From positions 744,001 through 808,000 of the forward strand of contig JAUZTG010000042.1 of assembly GCA_030734395.1 (NCBI GenBank): 64,000 bases of DNA, written 5' to 3'. Shown here in pieces: positions 53,339-64,000 of the stretch (positions are counted from its first letter, which is position 1; the number at the start of each line of letters is the position of its first letter). Below the pieces are notes generated by a model. It worked only from the letters and a program-made list of their open reading frames with translations, was not told where the DNA came from and searched no databases. The stretch is from Sarocladium kiliense. Its lineage: Eukaryota; Ascomycota; Sordariomycetes; Hypocreales; Sarocladiaceae. Both the position numbers and the translations under genes were made by a program.

Positions 53339-56300
53339 ATGCCTCACCCCGTCTCCCCTCCTACCATGGTATCCAAGGATGCCCCTCCCCCGCCATCACA
53401 GCAGGATGTTGCCGCTTTCGTCGAGACGATTTTCACCGCGAAGACTTCGGCTGCTTCTATCGATGCCTGCTACGGTCTCTGCGAGTTGCTGCTTTCTACC
53501 GTTGGAGCCTCTGGCTTGACGCAGTATGGGATCCTCGACGAGGTTCGCAAGGCTGCTGCAGATAAGAAGAGCGGTCTTCGTCGCGAGAGCAGCCAGAACC
53601 TTCTTGGTGCTATCTTTGAGCGCTTTCCCCCGAGGCAGCCCATGAGTGAGGTTGTTCTCCTCCTTCAGGATGGAGGTGTCGTGCCTTGCGCGCTGGACGC
53701 GCTTGCGGACAAGGGCAGCGTCGTCCGAGAGGCCGCCCAGTATGGCCTTGACGCTCTTTTCGCCAACCTCAGCTCTGAGGCCCTTGTTACCGGTCTCCTG
53801 CCTGCTCTCGTCGACTACCTGTCCAAGAGGACTGGTAAGTGGCAGGGAACTGTCGGCGCATACAGGCTCATGCAAAAGATGGCCGACAGGTCGCAAATGT
53901 CCGTCGGTGCCACCAAAGAGGAGGCTGCTGATAAGGATGTGTTGCGTGAGTCCATGGGTGCCAAGCTCGCCGGTCTGATCCCTCTGGTCGAGAACGGCAT
54001 GCACGATCTGAAGACAGAGGTCGAGAAACAGGCTGTACAGACCATGACTTCTCTGACCGCGCTCCTTTCCAACGACGATGTGGCTCCGAGGATCCCGCTC
54101 CTTATCGAGTCAATGCACAACCCAACCACACAGAGCTCTCAAAAGGCTATCCATGCCCTTGCTCACACGACCTTTGTTGCTATCGTTACTTCTCCCGTCC
54201 TGGCGCTTCTGACACCCTTCCTCGAACGATCTCTTAATACTCCTACAACCGCCCAGGAAGTTCTTCGCCAGACCGTCGTCATTGTCGAGAACTTGACCAA
54301 GCTGGTCCACGACCCTATTGAAGCGCGTACTTTCCTGCCGAAGCTGATGCCTGGTGTCAAGGCCGTTTGCGACCGCGCCTCGCTGCCCGAGGTTCGAGAG
54401 CTCGCTGAGCGGGCTCTGGCTACCATGAAGAAGGCCATGGGCGATGATAAGGACATCCACGCTCGTACAACTGGCGACGATGTCTCCAAGGTTCTGGATG
54501 AGCACATCAAGAAGAATGGCGGTCTCTCCAGCCAGCTTGATCTATTCAAGATTGATCTATTCAAGATTGCCAGGCCTTACATCAGCGACCAGATTGCCAT
54601 CGACGTCAACTACCGATATGTCAACAGGATTGCGGCCCGCATCTCTCCCTATCTCAATGGCCTGATGCAGGATTCCGAGGCCCCCAAGAAGGTCGCCGAT
54701 GCTGTTCAGGAGCACTTCATTGCCGAGGACCATCGCAAGTACGGTGTGCCTGAGAAGGAGGACGATGGCGAGGTTGAGATTGTCAATGCTGACTTCTCGC
54801 TCGCCTACGGTGGTATGTTGCTTCTGTCTCACACCAACATGCGTCTTCTCAAGGGCCACCGCTATGGTCTTTGTGGTCGTAACGGTGCCGGAAAGTCGAC
54901 CCTTATGCGCAGCATTGCCAACGGCAAGCTCGAGGGTTTCCCGCCCCAGGATGTCCTTCGTACCTGCTACGTCGAGCACAACCAGGGTGAGGACGCTGAT
55001 ATCAGCATTCTCGAGTTCGTCTCCAAGGATCCTGAGATCGCCGCCCAGGGCCAGGAGCGTATTATTGAGGTTCTTGCCGAGGTTGGCTTTACTGCCGGTC
55101 CCGAGGGTCGTCAGTCTCACAAAGTTGGCTCATTGTCTGGTGGTTGGAAGATGAAGCTCGCGCTGGCCCGTGCTATGCTTCAGCGTGCCGATGTTCTCCT
55201 CCTTGACGAACCTACTAACCATCTCGATGTCGCCAACATTGCGTGGTTGGAGAACTACCTCAAGACACACACTGAGATCACCAGCTTGATTGTTTCTCAC
55301 GACTCTGGATTCTTGGATAACGTCACGACCGACATTTACCACTACGAGCCGAACAAGAAGCTCGCGTGCTACAAGGGCAACTTGGCTGCTTTCGTCAAGA
55401 TCCGTCCCGAGGCCAAGAGCTACTATACTCTGTCTGCTTCCAACGTCCAGTTCAAGTTCCCTCCGCCCGGAATTCTTTCTGGCGTTAAGTCTCAGACTCG
55501 TGCTATCATCCGCATGAGCAACGTCTCATACACATACCCCAACGCCCCCAAGCCATCACTTTCGGAAGTCTCTTGCCAGCTCAGCTTGTCTTCTCGAGTT
55601 GCCATTATTGGACCGAACGGTGCCGGCAAGTCGACCCTCATTAAGTTGCTTACCGGCGAGACCATCCCTACTACTGGCAAGGTTGAGAAGCACCCGAATT
55701 TGCGTATCGGCTACATCAAGCAGCACGCTCTTGAGCACGTTGAGATGCACCTTGAGAAGACTCCGAACCAGTACCTCCAGTGGCGTTACGCAAACGGTGA
55801 CGACCGCGAGGTGTTCTTGAAGCAAACTCGTGTGCTGTCTGACAAGGATCGTGAGCAGATGGACAAGTGGGTGGACCTCAAGGACGGCAAGCCTGCGAAG
55901 CAGGTTGAGGCCCTGGTCGGTCGTCAGAAGTACAAGAAGACCTTCCAATATGAAGTGTAAGTCTTGATTTCGAATTCGTTGTCTCACACTCGAATACTAA
56001 TGTCCGGCTTAGGAAATGGCGCAACATGCTGCCCAAACACAACACCCAGATCTCCCGCGAGACTCTCACCGAGCTTGGATTTGACAAGCTCGTTCAAGAG
56101 TTCGACGATCACGAGGCTTCTCGCGAGGGTCTCGGCTACCGTGAGCTTCAACCCACCGTCATCTCCAAGCACTTCGAGGACCTAGGTCTTGATCCTGAGA
56201 TTGCCAACCACAACGAGATTGGCTCCCTCTCTGGTGGTCAAAAGGTCAAGGTCGTCATCGCTGGTGCCATGTGGAACAATCCCCATCTCCTCGTTCTTGA

Positions 56301-56730
56301 CGAGCCTACCAACTTCTTGGATCGTGATTCCCTGGGTGGTCTCGCTGTTGCCATTCGCGACTTTAAGGGTGGTGTCATCCTTATTTCCCACAACGAAGAG
56401 TTCGTCGGTGCTCTCTGCTCTGAGCAGTGGCTTGTCAACGACGGCCGCGTTGCCCAGCGTGGAAACACTGCCGTCAGCCTTGACCGCTTTGAGGACTCAA
56501 GCCGACCTGGCAGTGGCGTCACCAGCACAGCCGCCAGCTCTGTGGTTAGCAGTGCGGTAAACAGCGGCGTCGAAGACAATGGCGAGCTCAAATTCCGTGC
56601 CAGGAAGAAGAAGAAGATGACCAAGAAGGAGGTGAAGGAGAGGGAGGTCAGGAGAAGGTTGAGGCACATTGAGTGGCTCAACAGCCCGAAGGGAACTCCT
56701 CACCCGCCTGACACAGATGACGAGGAGTAA
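53339..56730 (+). CDS. tef3: Translation elongation factor 3 (ABC-F ATPase)
   Basis: Two exons (53339-55956, 56013-56730, a 56-nt intron) give about 1111 residues (yeast 1044). EF3 is a fungus-specific ribosome-bound ATPase that releases deacylated tRNA from the E site. Order: N-terminal HEAT repeats (to about 330), a four-helix region, ABC1 with GRNGAGKST, LSGGWKMKLALARAML and LLDEPTNHLD, ABC2 with GPNGAGKST, a chromodomain-like insertion, LSGGQKVKVVIAGAMW and VLDEPTNFLD, and a basic tail (RARKKKKMTKKE) that binds ribosomes. Codon use is strongly biased to C/T endings. I use the first ATG; an ATG at 53366 has better context and would drop nine residues. A perfect 15-bp duplication gives a doubled DLFKI near residue 405. 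Confidence 0.97.
54542..54571 (+). repeat. In-frame 15-bp tandem duplication in EF3
   Basis: GATCTATTCAAGATT occurs twice, giving LDLFKIDLFKIARPY. It does not break the frame. Confidence 0.85.
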
Positions 56731-57369
56731 AGAAAAGAGATCCGGCGCCGATCAATATTCTTGCATATGCGGTAACAGGATTGCCGATAGACGAAACGTC
56801 CCGCTTCACGACTACTGCCTGGACTGTTAGGGATTTCGATACGAGATGAGTAAGACGAGATTGCATAGAGTCAGCGAGAAGCGAACCACTTATTGGCAAA
56901 GAAAGGCGGCGAAGACGAAAATGACGGAGCGAGGCATGATAGATCTGGTACATGATGATAAACAATCGCGTTGTTTCATTTTCTTCTGGAGGGAATTTAG
57001 ATAGATGGAAGGACATAGAGGCGTTTCCCCAGGCTTTAATTTCATTCGATTCATAACAAGGTGTGCATGGTAATCGGTGAACGGCCATGACTCAGATCTC
57101 AGATTCATAATTCCCAACGCTTGCTAAAACAGGCCCCAGCGCGGGCGCTCGGCCCATGTCTCAAGTCTAGGTTCCGCTGAAAGCCATTCTATAATAATGT
57201 TTCAATCCCCTCTGAGAGCTATCCAACTTTCATCACGATAAATGATCATCAACCGCCGAGCGGGCGGAGGCAGCACGATTGCATGTGCGCGTGCGCCTCA
57301 GGTTCTCCTTCTACATCCCCTTCTAGTTCGTGAAAGAAACATGAAAACATTATAGCATTGAAAACGGAA
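56731..57369. other. Intergenic region between convergent genes
   Basis: 3' flanks of the EF3 gene and of the deacetylase gene. No further feature. Confidence 0.4.
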
Positions 57370-58252
57370 TTATGAACGAGGTCCATAGCGGTACCAGTTG
57401 TTGGGGTGCTCGCCGAGGCACTCGCCGACAGTGACGGCTGTGGGAAGACCTATTAGCAAAGCGGCATGGCAAGGGGAGAGAATCGATAAAGACATACACT
57501 TCATTTTGCGTCTCTTGAGCTCGGCGATCATACGCGGCAGCAGCGTGTTAACGGTAGGAGCACGGGGGTCATGCGCCAGAACGATAGAGCCCTTTGCATC
57601 CAGGCCTGACTTGAAGGCATTGAACGAGGCGTCGGGGTTCTCTTGCCAGTCGTTGGTGTCGAGGTCGGCAATGATGACACGGTACTTCAGGCTCTTCATG
57701 ACGGAGAGAACCGCGGAGTTGAATTCGAAGTAGGGCGGGCGCATGTAGGTCGGGTAACGGCCGATGAGACTGAGCATCTCGTTCTCTAGACGAGTCATCT
57801 GGCTGCGAATCTGGGTCGTGCTGATTTGGGGAAGGTGAGGGTGGCTCCATCTGTTACATGATTTATATCAGTAACGTGGAAAGACTACTGGAATAGACAC
57901 GGGTGGTAAAGGTCACCTACGTGTGAGAGCCAACCTGGTGACCACTCGAGATCATCCTTTGGAGGGTGGGCACATGGTTCCTCAACAAGTCGTAGTTATC
58001 GCCGTTGACGAAGAAAGTACCCTTCATCCCAGCGTTGTTAAGCTGAGTGATAACCTTCTCTGCAAGATCCGTGATGCCATCGTCGAAGGTCAGAGCAACA
58101 GTGTTGGGTTTGGTGCACTTGTAGATAGCTACACCTTGGGCAACATAGGGAGGGACTGGCGGAGGGGCCTGGCGCTTCTCGATGTCGATGGGCGTTGCGG
58201 TGGCAGTCAAGAACAGAGCGCTAGCAGCGCAGAGTAGAGAGTCGAAACGCAT
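57370..58252 (-). CDS. Secreted chitin/polysaccharide deacetylase (CE4, NodB domain)
   Basis: Three exons (57921-58252, 57498-57850, 57370-57437) give about 250 residues. A signal peptide (SLLCAASALFLTATATP) and a KR site suggest secretion, possibly Kex2 processing. The CE4 motifs are complete: TFDDG, HTWSHPHL (metal His pair, formed across intron 1), RPPYFEFN, DTNDW and IVLAHD. The C-terminal AVTVGECLG...NWYRYG is shared with fungal chitin deacetylases. The last acceptor is ambiguous (57438 or 12 bases earlier), changing four residues. It should remove acetyl groups from chitin or chitin oligomers in the cell wall. No chitin-binding domain and no GPI signal is seen. Confidence 0.92.
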
Positions 58253-61200
58253 ATTGTCGGTATTAAGTTGTAGCACAGTTACGTGGGGAAACGAGTGTGA
58301 AGCTCGGCTTGAAAGTACAAGTCGATATGGATAAGTGCAACGAGTGAACAGACTCTTGAAGCCGTGGAGTGGTGAACGAGACTCCAAGACGAGGCGCACA
58401 AAGCACTTGTTATTATAGCCACACACACCCACACACACAAAGAACAGGCTACCGCATCTGATGAGAAGGCTAACAATGGCCAGAACCCAACACGAGATGC
58501 CCCAAAGCGCCAAGAGTTCCCATTCGAGGCCCTGTGTAAGGCCCAGGGGTGGCGGGTATCGAAAAGCATGGCCTGCAGGACAAGCTGACACTAGTCATGC
58601 GACATGCAGCCACAGCTCAGCGACCTGCGACGGTCTAGCTTGATAAAGAAGCAATGACTTGGCTGGCGGGCGTGGGCAGCCTCGCACAAGAAAGCTTTTT
58701 TAAGACCTCACGTCGGAGCAAAAGGAACGAGGTAGATCGAGAGGCAGAGACGCAGGAGGGAGATGCTGATCGGCGGATAGGGCTCTCGTTACTGTTCCAC
58801 GATTGCCGACTCTCATCGGCGATACGCGCTGTTCTCTTGCAATCATGTCGCAACAGCTTATTTTCCTCTCGCTCCTAAAACTCCGTGCCTGATAGGACTG
58901 AGATACGAAGTCAAATCCAGGACTCTGGGGGAATACGACACTGGTGTCCTATCTCTGCCCTGTCGTCCCTCACCAGCTTACATGCTTGGAATGCCACTCC
59001 AGGTCCCTATAACACACTCACATATCAAGCCACAAGTAGGACAAAAGTCTGCCCTTCTTTTGTTCCTTACTCAGGCCCTCAAAGGCCCGAAACAGGTAGT
59101 CCTAACGTTCCCAACCTCGCTAGTCTCAGGACTTTCTCGGGCTTCGCCACCTCCATTGTTATTCGAGAACACCGCCCGGATCCGAGGAACCCGCCGCGTG
59201 CGTTGCTGCTGCTCGTCCACCGGGTCCGTGCGCGTTGCGCAAAGCTGAGAAAAGGGAACCTAAAGTTGTAAGCTTAACTCAACACGAGCTTGGCTACACC
59301 GCACCACGAGCAAGGAGCACCCCGGGAACCCGTTCTCATTGTTCCGTTGTTCGTCTTTTTGTGGTGCGATGCCCCAGAAAACGATCTCCACGCTCCTTGA
59401 GGAGCTAGGCGAATAGTCAAACGGCCGCGATAAAAATGACTCTCGCTAATGATGTAGTTTCGGCGTGGCATCGTCATTGTCCAGCCTTCTAGCGTCAGGA
59501 TAGAACCACCTCGTAGCGAGACTAATGTAAACTCTCATCATAGGTCCAATGTCGCTTCGAGGGGTTACGTGCCGAGGCAGAGGACGAACGCCATTCAGCT
59601 CAAACTCAAATACAGACTCGCGACTGTGACCCCTGAAAATCTCTCACAACTTATGAAAACCTATTTTTAAGCTGCCAAATTCCCCTCGTCTGGCTTTTCA
59701 AGAATGTCGCGAGAGTCCTAGCCAGGGTCCAAAACCCTGACCGTCGTGAAGACAAGATGACCCAGATGCAGTACGACCCTAAAAGCATCTCGGTAGGCAA
59801 TCGGGCGTCCATGGTCCTGGGATGGTGTGCGGCACGGTGCTCGGCACTGCTGCCGGAGGAGCTGTTGCCTGACCGTGCACGCTCAGACTCTACTCGTGAC
59901 GTCCTGGATCGTGACGATCAAGCCGCGAGCTCTGAGAGCACTCATGCCTCACCAAAGATCGCCATTTTTGCAGACTGTTCTCTTCCCTCATTTGGTCCGT
60001 GCTGCCACTTCCCTTTCCGCTCTGAAGTCTGTCCATGCCTAGGCATCTCCTGGTGGACTTCACTGTGATAGTGAGTCAGTCTACGCCATTCGTTGGCTAC
60101 TGCAATCCACAATGAGAAGGAAATGCCAGGGCTCATTAATTTCCGTTCAAAGTAGGAAGTACTCACAGTCTGTACAGCCATCAACATCATGAAAGCGATG
60201 GCATCTCAGCAAGGGTTTAGTGATTAGTGAACATCAATCGGATCATCTTTGAGCCCGTTGTGTGAAGGCTACACGACGATCCTTGCATTGTGAGTCGTTC
60301 TTCCAGTCACCCTCGCTGACTGGATCAAGTCAAGTAAAGACCTCCACTGTAGAGAGCTAGTGGAAGTGGTTGTTTGTCCGGGCTTCAGCGTCAGAGTGCG
60401 CTACACTCTGAAGGCGAGACCCTTTCCATCAGCCATTCATACGACGCTCATGAAGGTGTCTCTGGCGAAGGGACTCAACATCGTTTTCATAGATGAAGAA
60501 CCGTGTCACACCATCGATTTGTGCATGGACGCCGTGGGTATAGTCGAGAATGATGCCTCCTTCGTGCTTCTCAGCCAGACAAGTGCTCCCACCGGACCCT
60601 GATCGGCTGGACCTCAAGCAGAACAATACAATGGGTTTTATTCAGCCATCGGCGACCTGGGACACACTCTTCATAATCAACGTCACATATCCGATGGTTC
60701 CTCTCAAACCCAGCCATATCTCTCACGCCAACCCGTGCACTCCAGTGTAGACTCACATGTCTTCAGGGGTGGTCGCCGTGTCATCCCGGGCCTTTCTTCG
60801 CAAACAGCCGCCCAGAGCTCGTACTTTGTCACATCTCCTCAGATATAACATGCGATTGAGGGATGCTTGGGGCACTGAACTTGTGCCGACATGCTTCTAG
60901 ACTGTAGTGTAGTGAGCCATGTGGTCAAGCTTGGGGTCCAAAGCGGAACCAGACAGGAGTAGAGCTGTTGTAGCGTACACAGTGAACAACTAATTATGAG
61001 ATCACAGTTCCCTAACTGAGATGCACTTGATGCGAAGTCTCGTTGCCTTTGACACATGTGGCCATTGTAGTATTATGTTTATCGTATCCAAAGTTGGCTA
61101 TGGCGGGCAATGCGTTTTCTCGTTTGCCCGTTCCATTTCCCTGCTGAGCCTTCCTATTCAATGCGTTTTTAAAGACCTCTATATACCAGTATGGCGGGGT

Positions 61201-61446
61201 TGGTAGATGCTTGACCAAGGGCACCCATCGTGCATGGCCGAGAATAGCTCGGGATGCCGCGTTGCCACCATTTGGCGAAGTAACATCCCGTTTGATGTCG
61301 TAAATGAAAAGAAAAGCCAGATTTTCCTCCTCCGTAGCGGTCTATACGAACTCCTCCTCCGTACAGCCAAAAAAGACCGTTCCAGAAAACGCCAAAAATG
61401 TGTATGCGAAAGACAGATAAGGAAGAAGCTAAAGGCTTCGGGCCAA
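58253..61446. other. Gene-poor intergenic region
   Basis: About 3.2 kb. I could not support any gene on either strand; the frames present lack domains, good starts or consistent splice sites. The first kilobase is the upstream region of the deacetylase gene. It may hold a lncRNA or a decayed gene, but I have no evidence. Confidence 0.4.
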
Positions 61447-64000
61447 TCACCACGAGAATGTCATCAGCGCAGGGTTTAGTGCAAGCGGAAGAAGCAGGTG
61501 GCTTGCCGCAACGCAAGACATGGGCAAGATGGCGACAAAATCAGTGATCTTCCAATCGTGTGGGACGAACGGGGCGACAGCCAGGATGATCATGCCGGCG
61601 ATGAACACAGAAGCAAAAAGCATCGAGAATTTGAACTGTTTGTGGAAGAGAAGTAGTTAGCCTACTGATCGTACAGCGGAAAGAAGAGAAAGTCCGAGGG
61701 GAGGTGGGATTGCAAGGGTTGGCGCTATCAATTCAATAATCGCTCGCCAGTAGGGTGGTGAGTTGGCAGTAGGTGGCGTCAGTCATAGTCCAATTGGTGG
61801 AAGCAGCATCATGCGGCTTACACTTCTTGAGCTGAATTGCGACGGGGCCAACATAATCCGGATGTAGAGAGGGCAATGCTGGACAAGGTGCAAATCATAC
61901 GGTCGGTGCAGCATCACCTGACGCCATTTCCCTCCTTTCCTCCCCTCATGCCCACGGAACAGAACGAAACAGCGATTGATGACGACTCACCTTTTTCAGC
62001 ACCTTGGGTACCTCAATGAAGAAGTTCGAAAACTCGGCCTCTTTGCTAGTGGCGCCCCATGTCATGTTGATCTCGAACATGTGCGAGAGTAGCGCCTGGC
62101 TGACATGGAGCGATAAACCTCCAAGGAAAATGGCTAGCATGAACGTCCACTTGAAGTTCTCGAAAAGCGCATACAGCAGCGACCGCTCGCCAATACGGTA
62201 ACGCATGACAGCGAGAGCGACATTGCCGAGACCATTGAAGACAATGATAATGGAGAACCAGACCTGCCACGAGTCGATATAGTACTTGTCTAGGTACCCG
62301 TTGAACCAACCCATGAGGAAGTAGTTGGCCGACGTCAAGATCCATGCTGCGCCAATGGCGTAGTATGTTCCGATGTAGGAGATGACGGTGATCTTGGAGG
62401 TAAGGCGGATGTTGGAGAACAAGAATCGACGGAAAAGAGGAGTAAACGGACCCCGCCAAAGCCATGTGCGGATGGGATGGAAAAGAAGCTCGTTACAGCC
62501 GTACGCATACTTCTCCCATCGCGCCAGCTCGTCGTACACTGTCAGCGATACGCCCTCTTTGAAACCAGCACCCGCCCACGCTGCAAGGCGGATGATGTAT
62601 CCGTTACACTGCAGACGCAGTGACATGTCGAAATCTTCCGAAACGTGGGACTCGGACCAAAACTTGTCGTACCCATCCTCATCCTGGTACGACACCTGCT
62701 GGATTGCTGACCATCGGAGGATGGCGTTGTGGCCGACGAATGGGGCGACATCACCGTTGGAGACAGTGTATCGAATGGCAGAGTAGATGAGGTTGGTGAA
62801 GAACGTGATGCCGTTCTCGAAGTATGTGTGCACGACCTGCATAACGCCGGATGAGAATTGCATGATACCAACATCTGGAGACTGTTCCATCTCGGAAACA
62901 GCATCCAAGAAGCAATCAGCGGGAACACGGGTATCTGAGTCGATGAGCAGGATATAATCACCCATTCGAATGTTGCCGTCAGCCCAGGCACGACCATCCT
63001 CCTCAAGAACCTCCTTGAGGGCCTGCTCATATGCTTGCGCCTCATCATGCTGGGACCATTCGGGCGTACGCTCGATAGCCTGCAGCTTATCCTCAACCTT
63101 GCAGGAGATCATCAGCGCGAAGTTCATATTGGAAGCTTTCTTGAACTTTCCACGACGCAGGAAACCGTTCTCCCCGTGCTTCGGCCGGGCAACCCAACCA
63201 ATGCTGTTGTCGGCATAGAACTCGATTCGTGCGCGACGATCTTCCTCTCCAAGCAGCTGCAGACCGTCATCGTTGACAAACATATTGGCAGAGCCGCCTT
63301 GAAGCTCGTAAGTTGACATAGCCTGCTTGATGGACTTGACCGTGGGGATAATGACGCCCTGCAAACCTTCCTTGTACACTGGGCACTGAATGGTGACGTG
63401 TGGAAGGTCTGCTGTCTGAAGCCGCGGCGGCGGACGGGCAGAGTAGAATTTGGAGTTGATGGTCAGTTGACGGACTGGGCCAAAGATCTGCGCTAGACAG
63501 CCGACAATGACCTGGGCGAAGAAGAGGGTGAAGAAGATTTGAATTGGAGCGAGGGCGAGGAGACCAAGACGGGTGAAATCGCGGTCAACTGTGACACCAA
63601 CGGCAAGCTCCCTCCAGGCAGCACCAAGAGACACGGTGACCAGAATCAGGGTGATGGAAACCAGCACGGTGTTCTGGAGATGGACAGGTCGCGACTCAGG
63701 TTTGATCTCACCACTCTCCTCGTCAATCTCTGCCTCTGCAACATGGGGCCCGTTCTTTTCGTCGTCTTCGTCGTCATTACTGTTCGCGTTCCACACCAGC
63801 TCCATGAGCTCCGACTCGATGGCCTTGGCGCGAGAGACGAGGTGCAAAGCGTCGTCGTCCCATACAACAAGAAGCCCCTCCGACGCGACGAAAGCAGCGA
63901 ATTGGTGCTTGCGGGCACGGGCGAGGTCTTCCATTGTTGGGAGGATCTGAACGCGGAGACCATTCATCAGTGGTACATCGACGGCATCCGGTGACCATTG
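61447..64000 (-). CDS. GT2: GT2 family glycosyltransferase, membrane-bound (5' end outside the window)
   Basis: Exons 61991-64000 (open to the window edge) and 61447-61635, joined over a 355-nt intron. Two N-terminal helices precede a GT2 catalytic domain with FVNDDGL, LLIDSDTRVP (DxD), HVSEDFDMSLRL and the ARWEKYAYG end motif; at least five C-terminal helices follow, ending LLLPLALNPALMTFSW. This is the processive GT2 type of filamentous fungi described as needed for hyphal growth on solid surfaces in Zymoseptoria and Fusarium (from memory). The polysaccharide made is not known. The frame continues past the ATG at 63967 as SPDAVDVPLM, so the true start lies beyond 64000. The intron is unusually long for this window, but both flanking exons match the family without a gap. 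Confidence 0.92.

Noticed and set aside
54557..55120. 187-codon minus-strand open frame within EF3
   Set aside because: Antisense to highly conserved EF3 exons; explained by codon bias.
1..64000. CRISPR array, phage or bacterial operon content
   Set aside because: No regularly spaced repeats; gene structure with spliceosomal introns is eukaryotic throughout.

Overview
The window is nuclear DNA of a filamentous ascomycete (Pezizomycotina, most likely a sordariomycete). Genes carry short 45-90 nt GT-AG introns with fungal donor and acceptor consensus, and the families are fungus-specific: Zn2Cys6 regulators, DUF3425, rhodopsin-like membrane proteins, elongation factor 3, a GT2 hyphal glycosyltransferase and a BAS2-like secreted protein. 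I rebuilt each gene from open frames plus splice sites and checked that exon lengths close in phase. No tRNA, rRNA, intact transposon or CRISPR array was found.

Layout. 1-17 kb: phosphoserine phosphatase, a small mitochondrial membrane protein, a divergent arsenic-resistance pair (Acr3 efflux pump and Acr2-type arsenate reductase), a bZIP regulator, a Zn2Cys6 regulator, an SDR and arginyl-tRNA synthetase. 14-18 kb: a regulator that has lost its zinc cluster and a second bZIP protein. 18.5-22.9 kb: a small secreted protein and about 4 kb of gene-poor, decayed DNA. 23-31 kb: a seven-helix membrane protein, a berberine-bridge-like FAD enzyme, an SDR, a DUF3425 fragment and a BAS2-like secreted protein.

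32-48 kb looks like an aromatic or flavonoid catabolic cluster: FAD oxidoreductase, Zn2Cys6 regulator, alpha/beta hydrolase, quercetinase-like cupin, dienelactone hydrolase, DAL5-type MFS permease, SDR and a second Zn2Cys6 regulator. Five exact copies of TTCCCCGGAA (either strand) lie in two of its intergenic regions, a near copy lies upstream of its first regulator, and shorter cores lie between the hydrolase and permease genes. Several members carry apparent lesions: an exact 10-bp tandem duplication in the cupin, a single-base frameshift before the hydrolase catalytic histidine, and a likely frameshift at the regulator N-terminus. The module therefore looks co-regulated but recently broken in this isolate, or affected by assembly errors.

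48-64 kb returns to housekeeping genes: the Erf2-type DHHC palmitoyltransferase, elongation factor 3, a chitin/polysaccharide deacetylase, and a GT2 glycosyltransferase that runs off the right edge.
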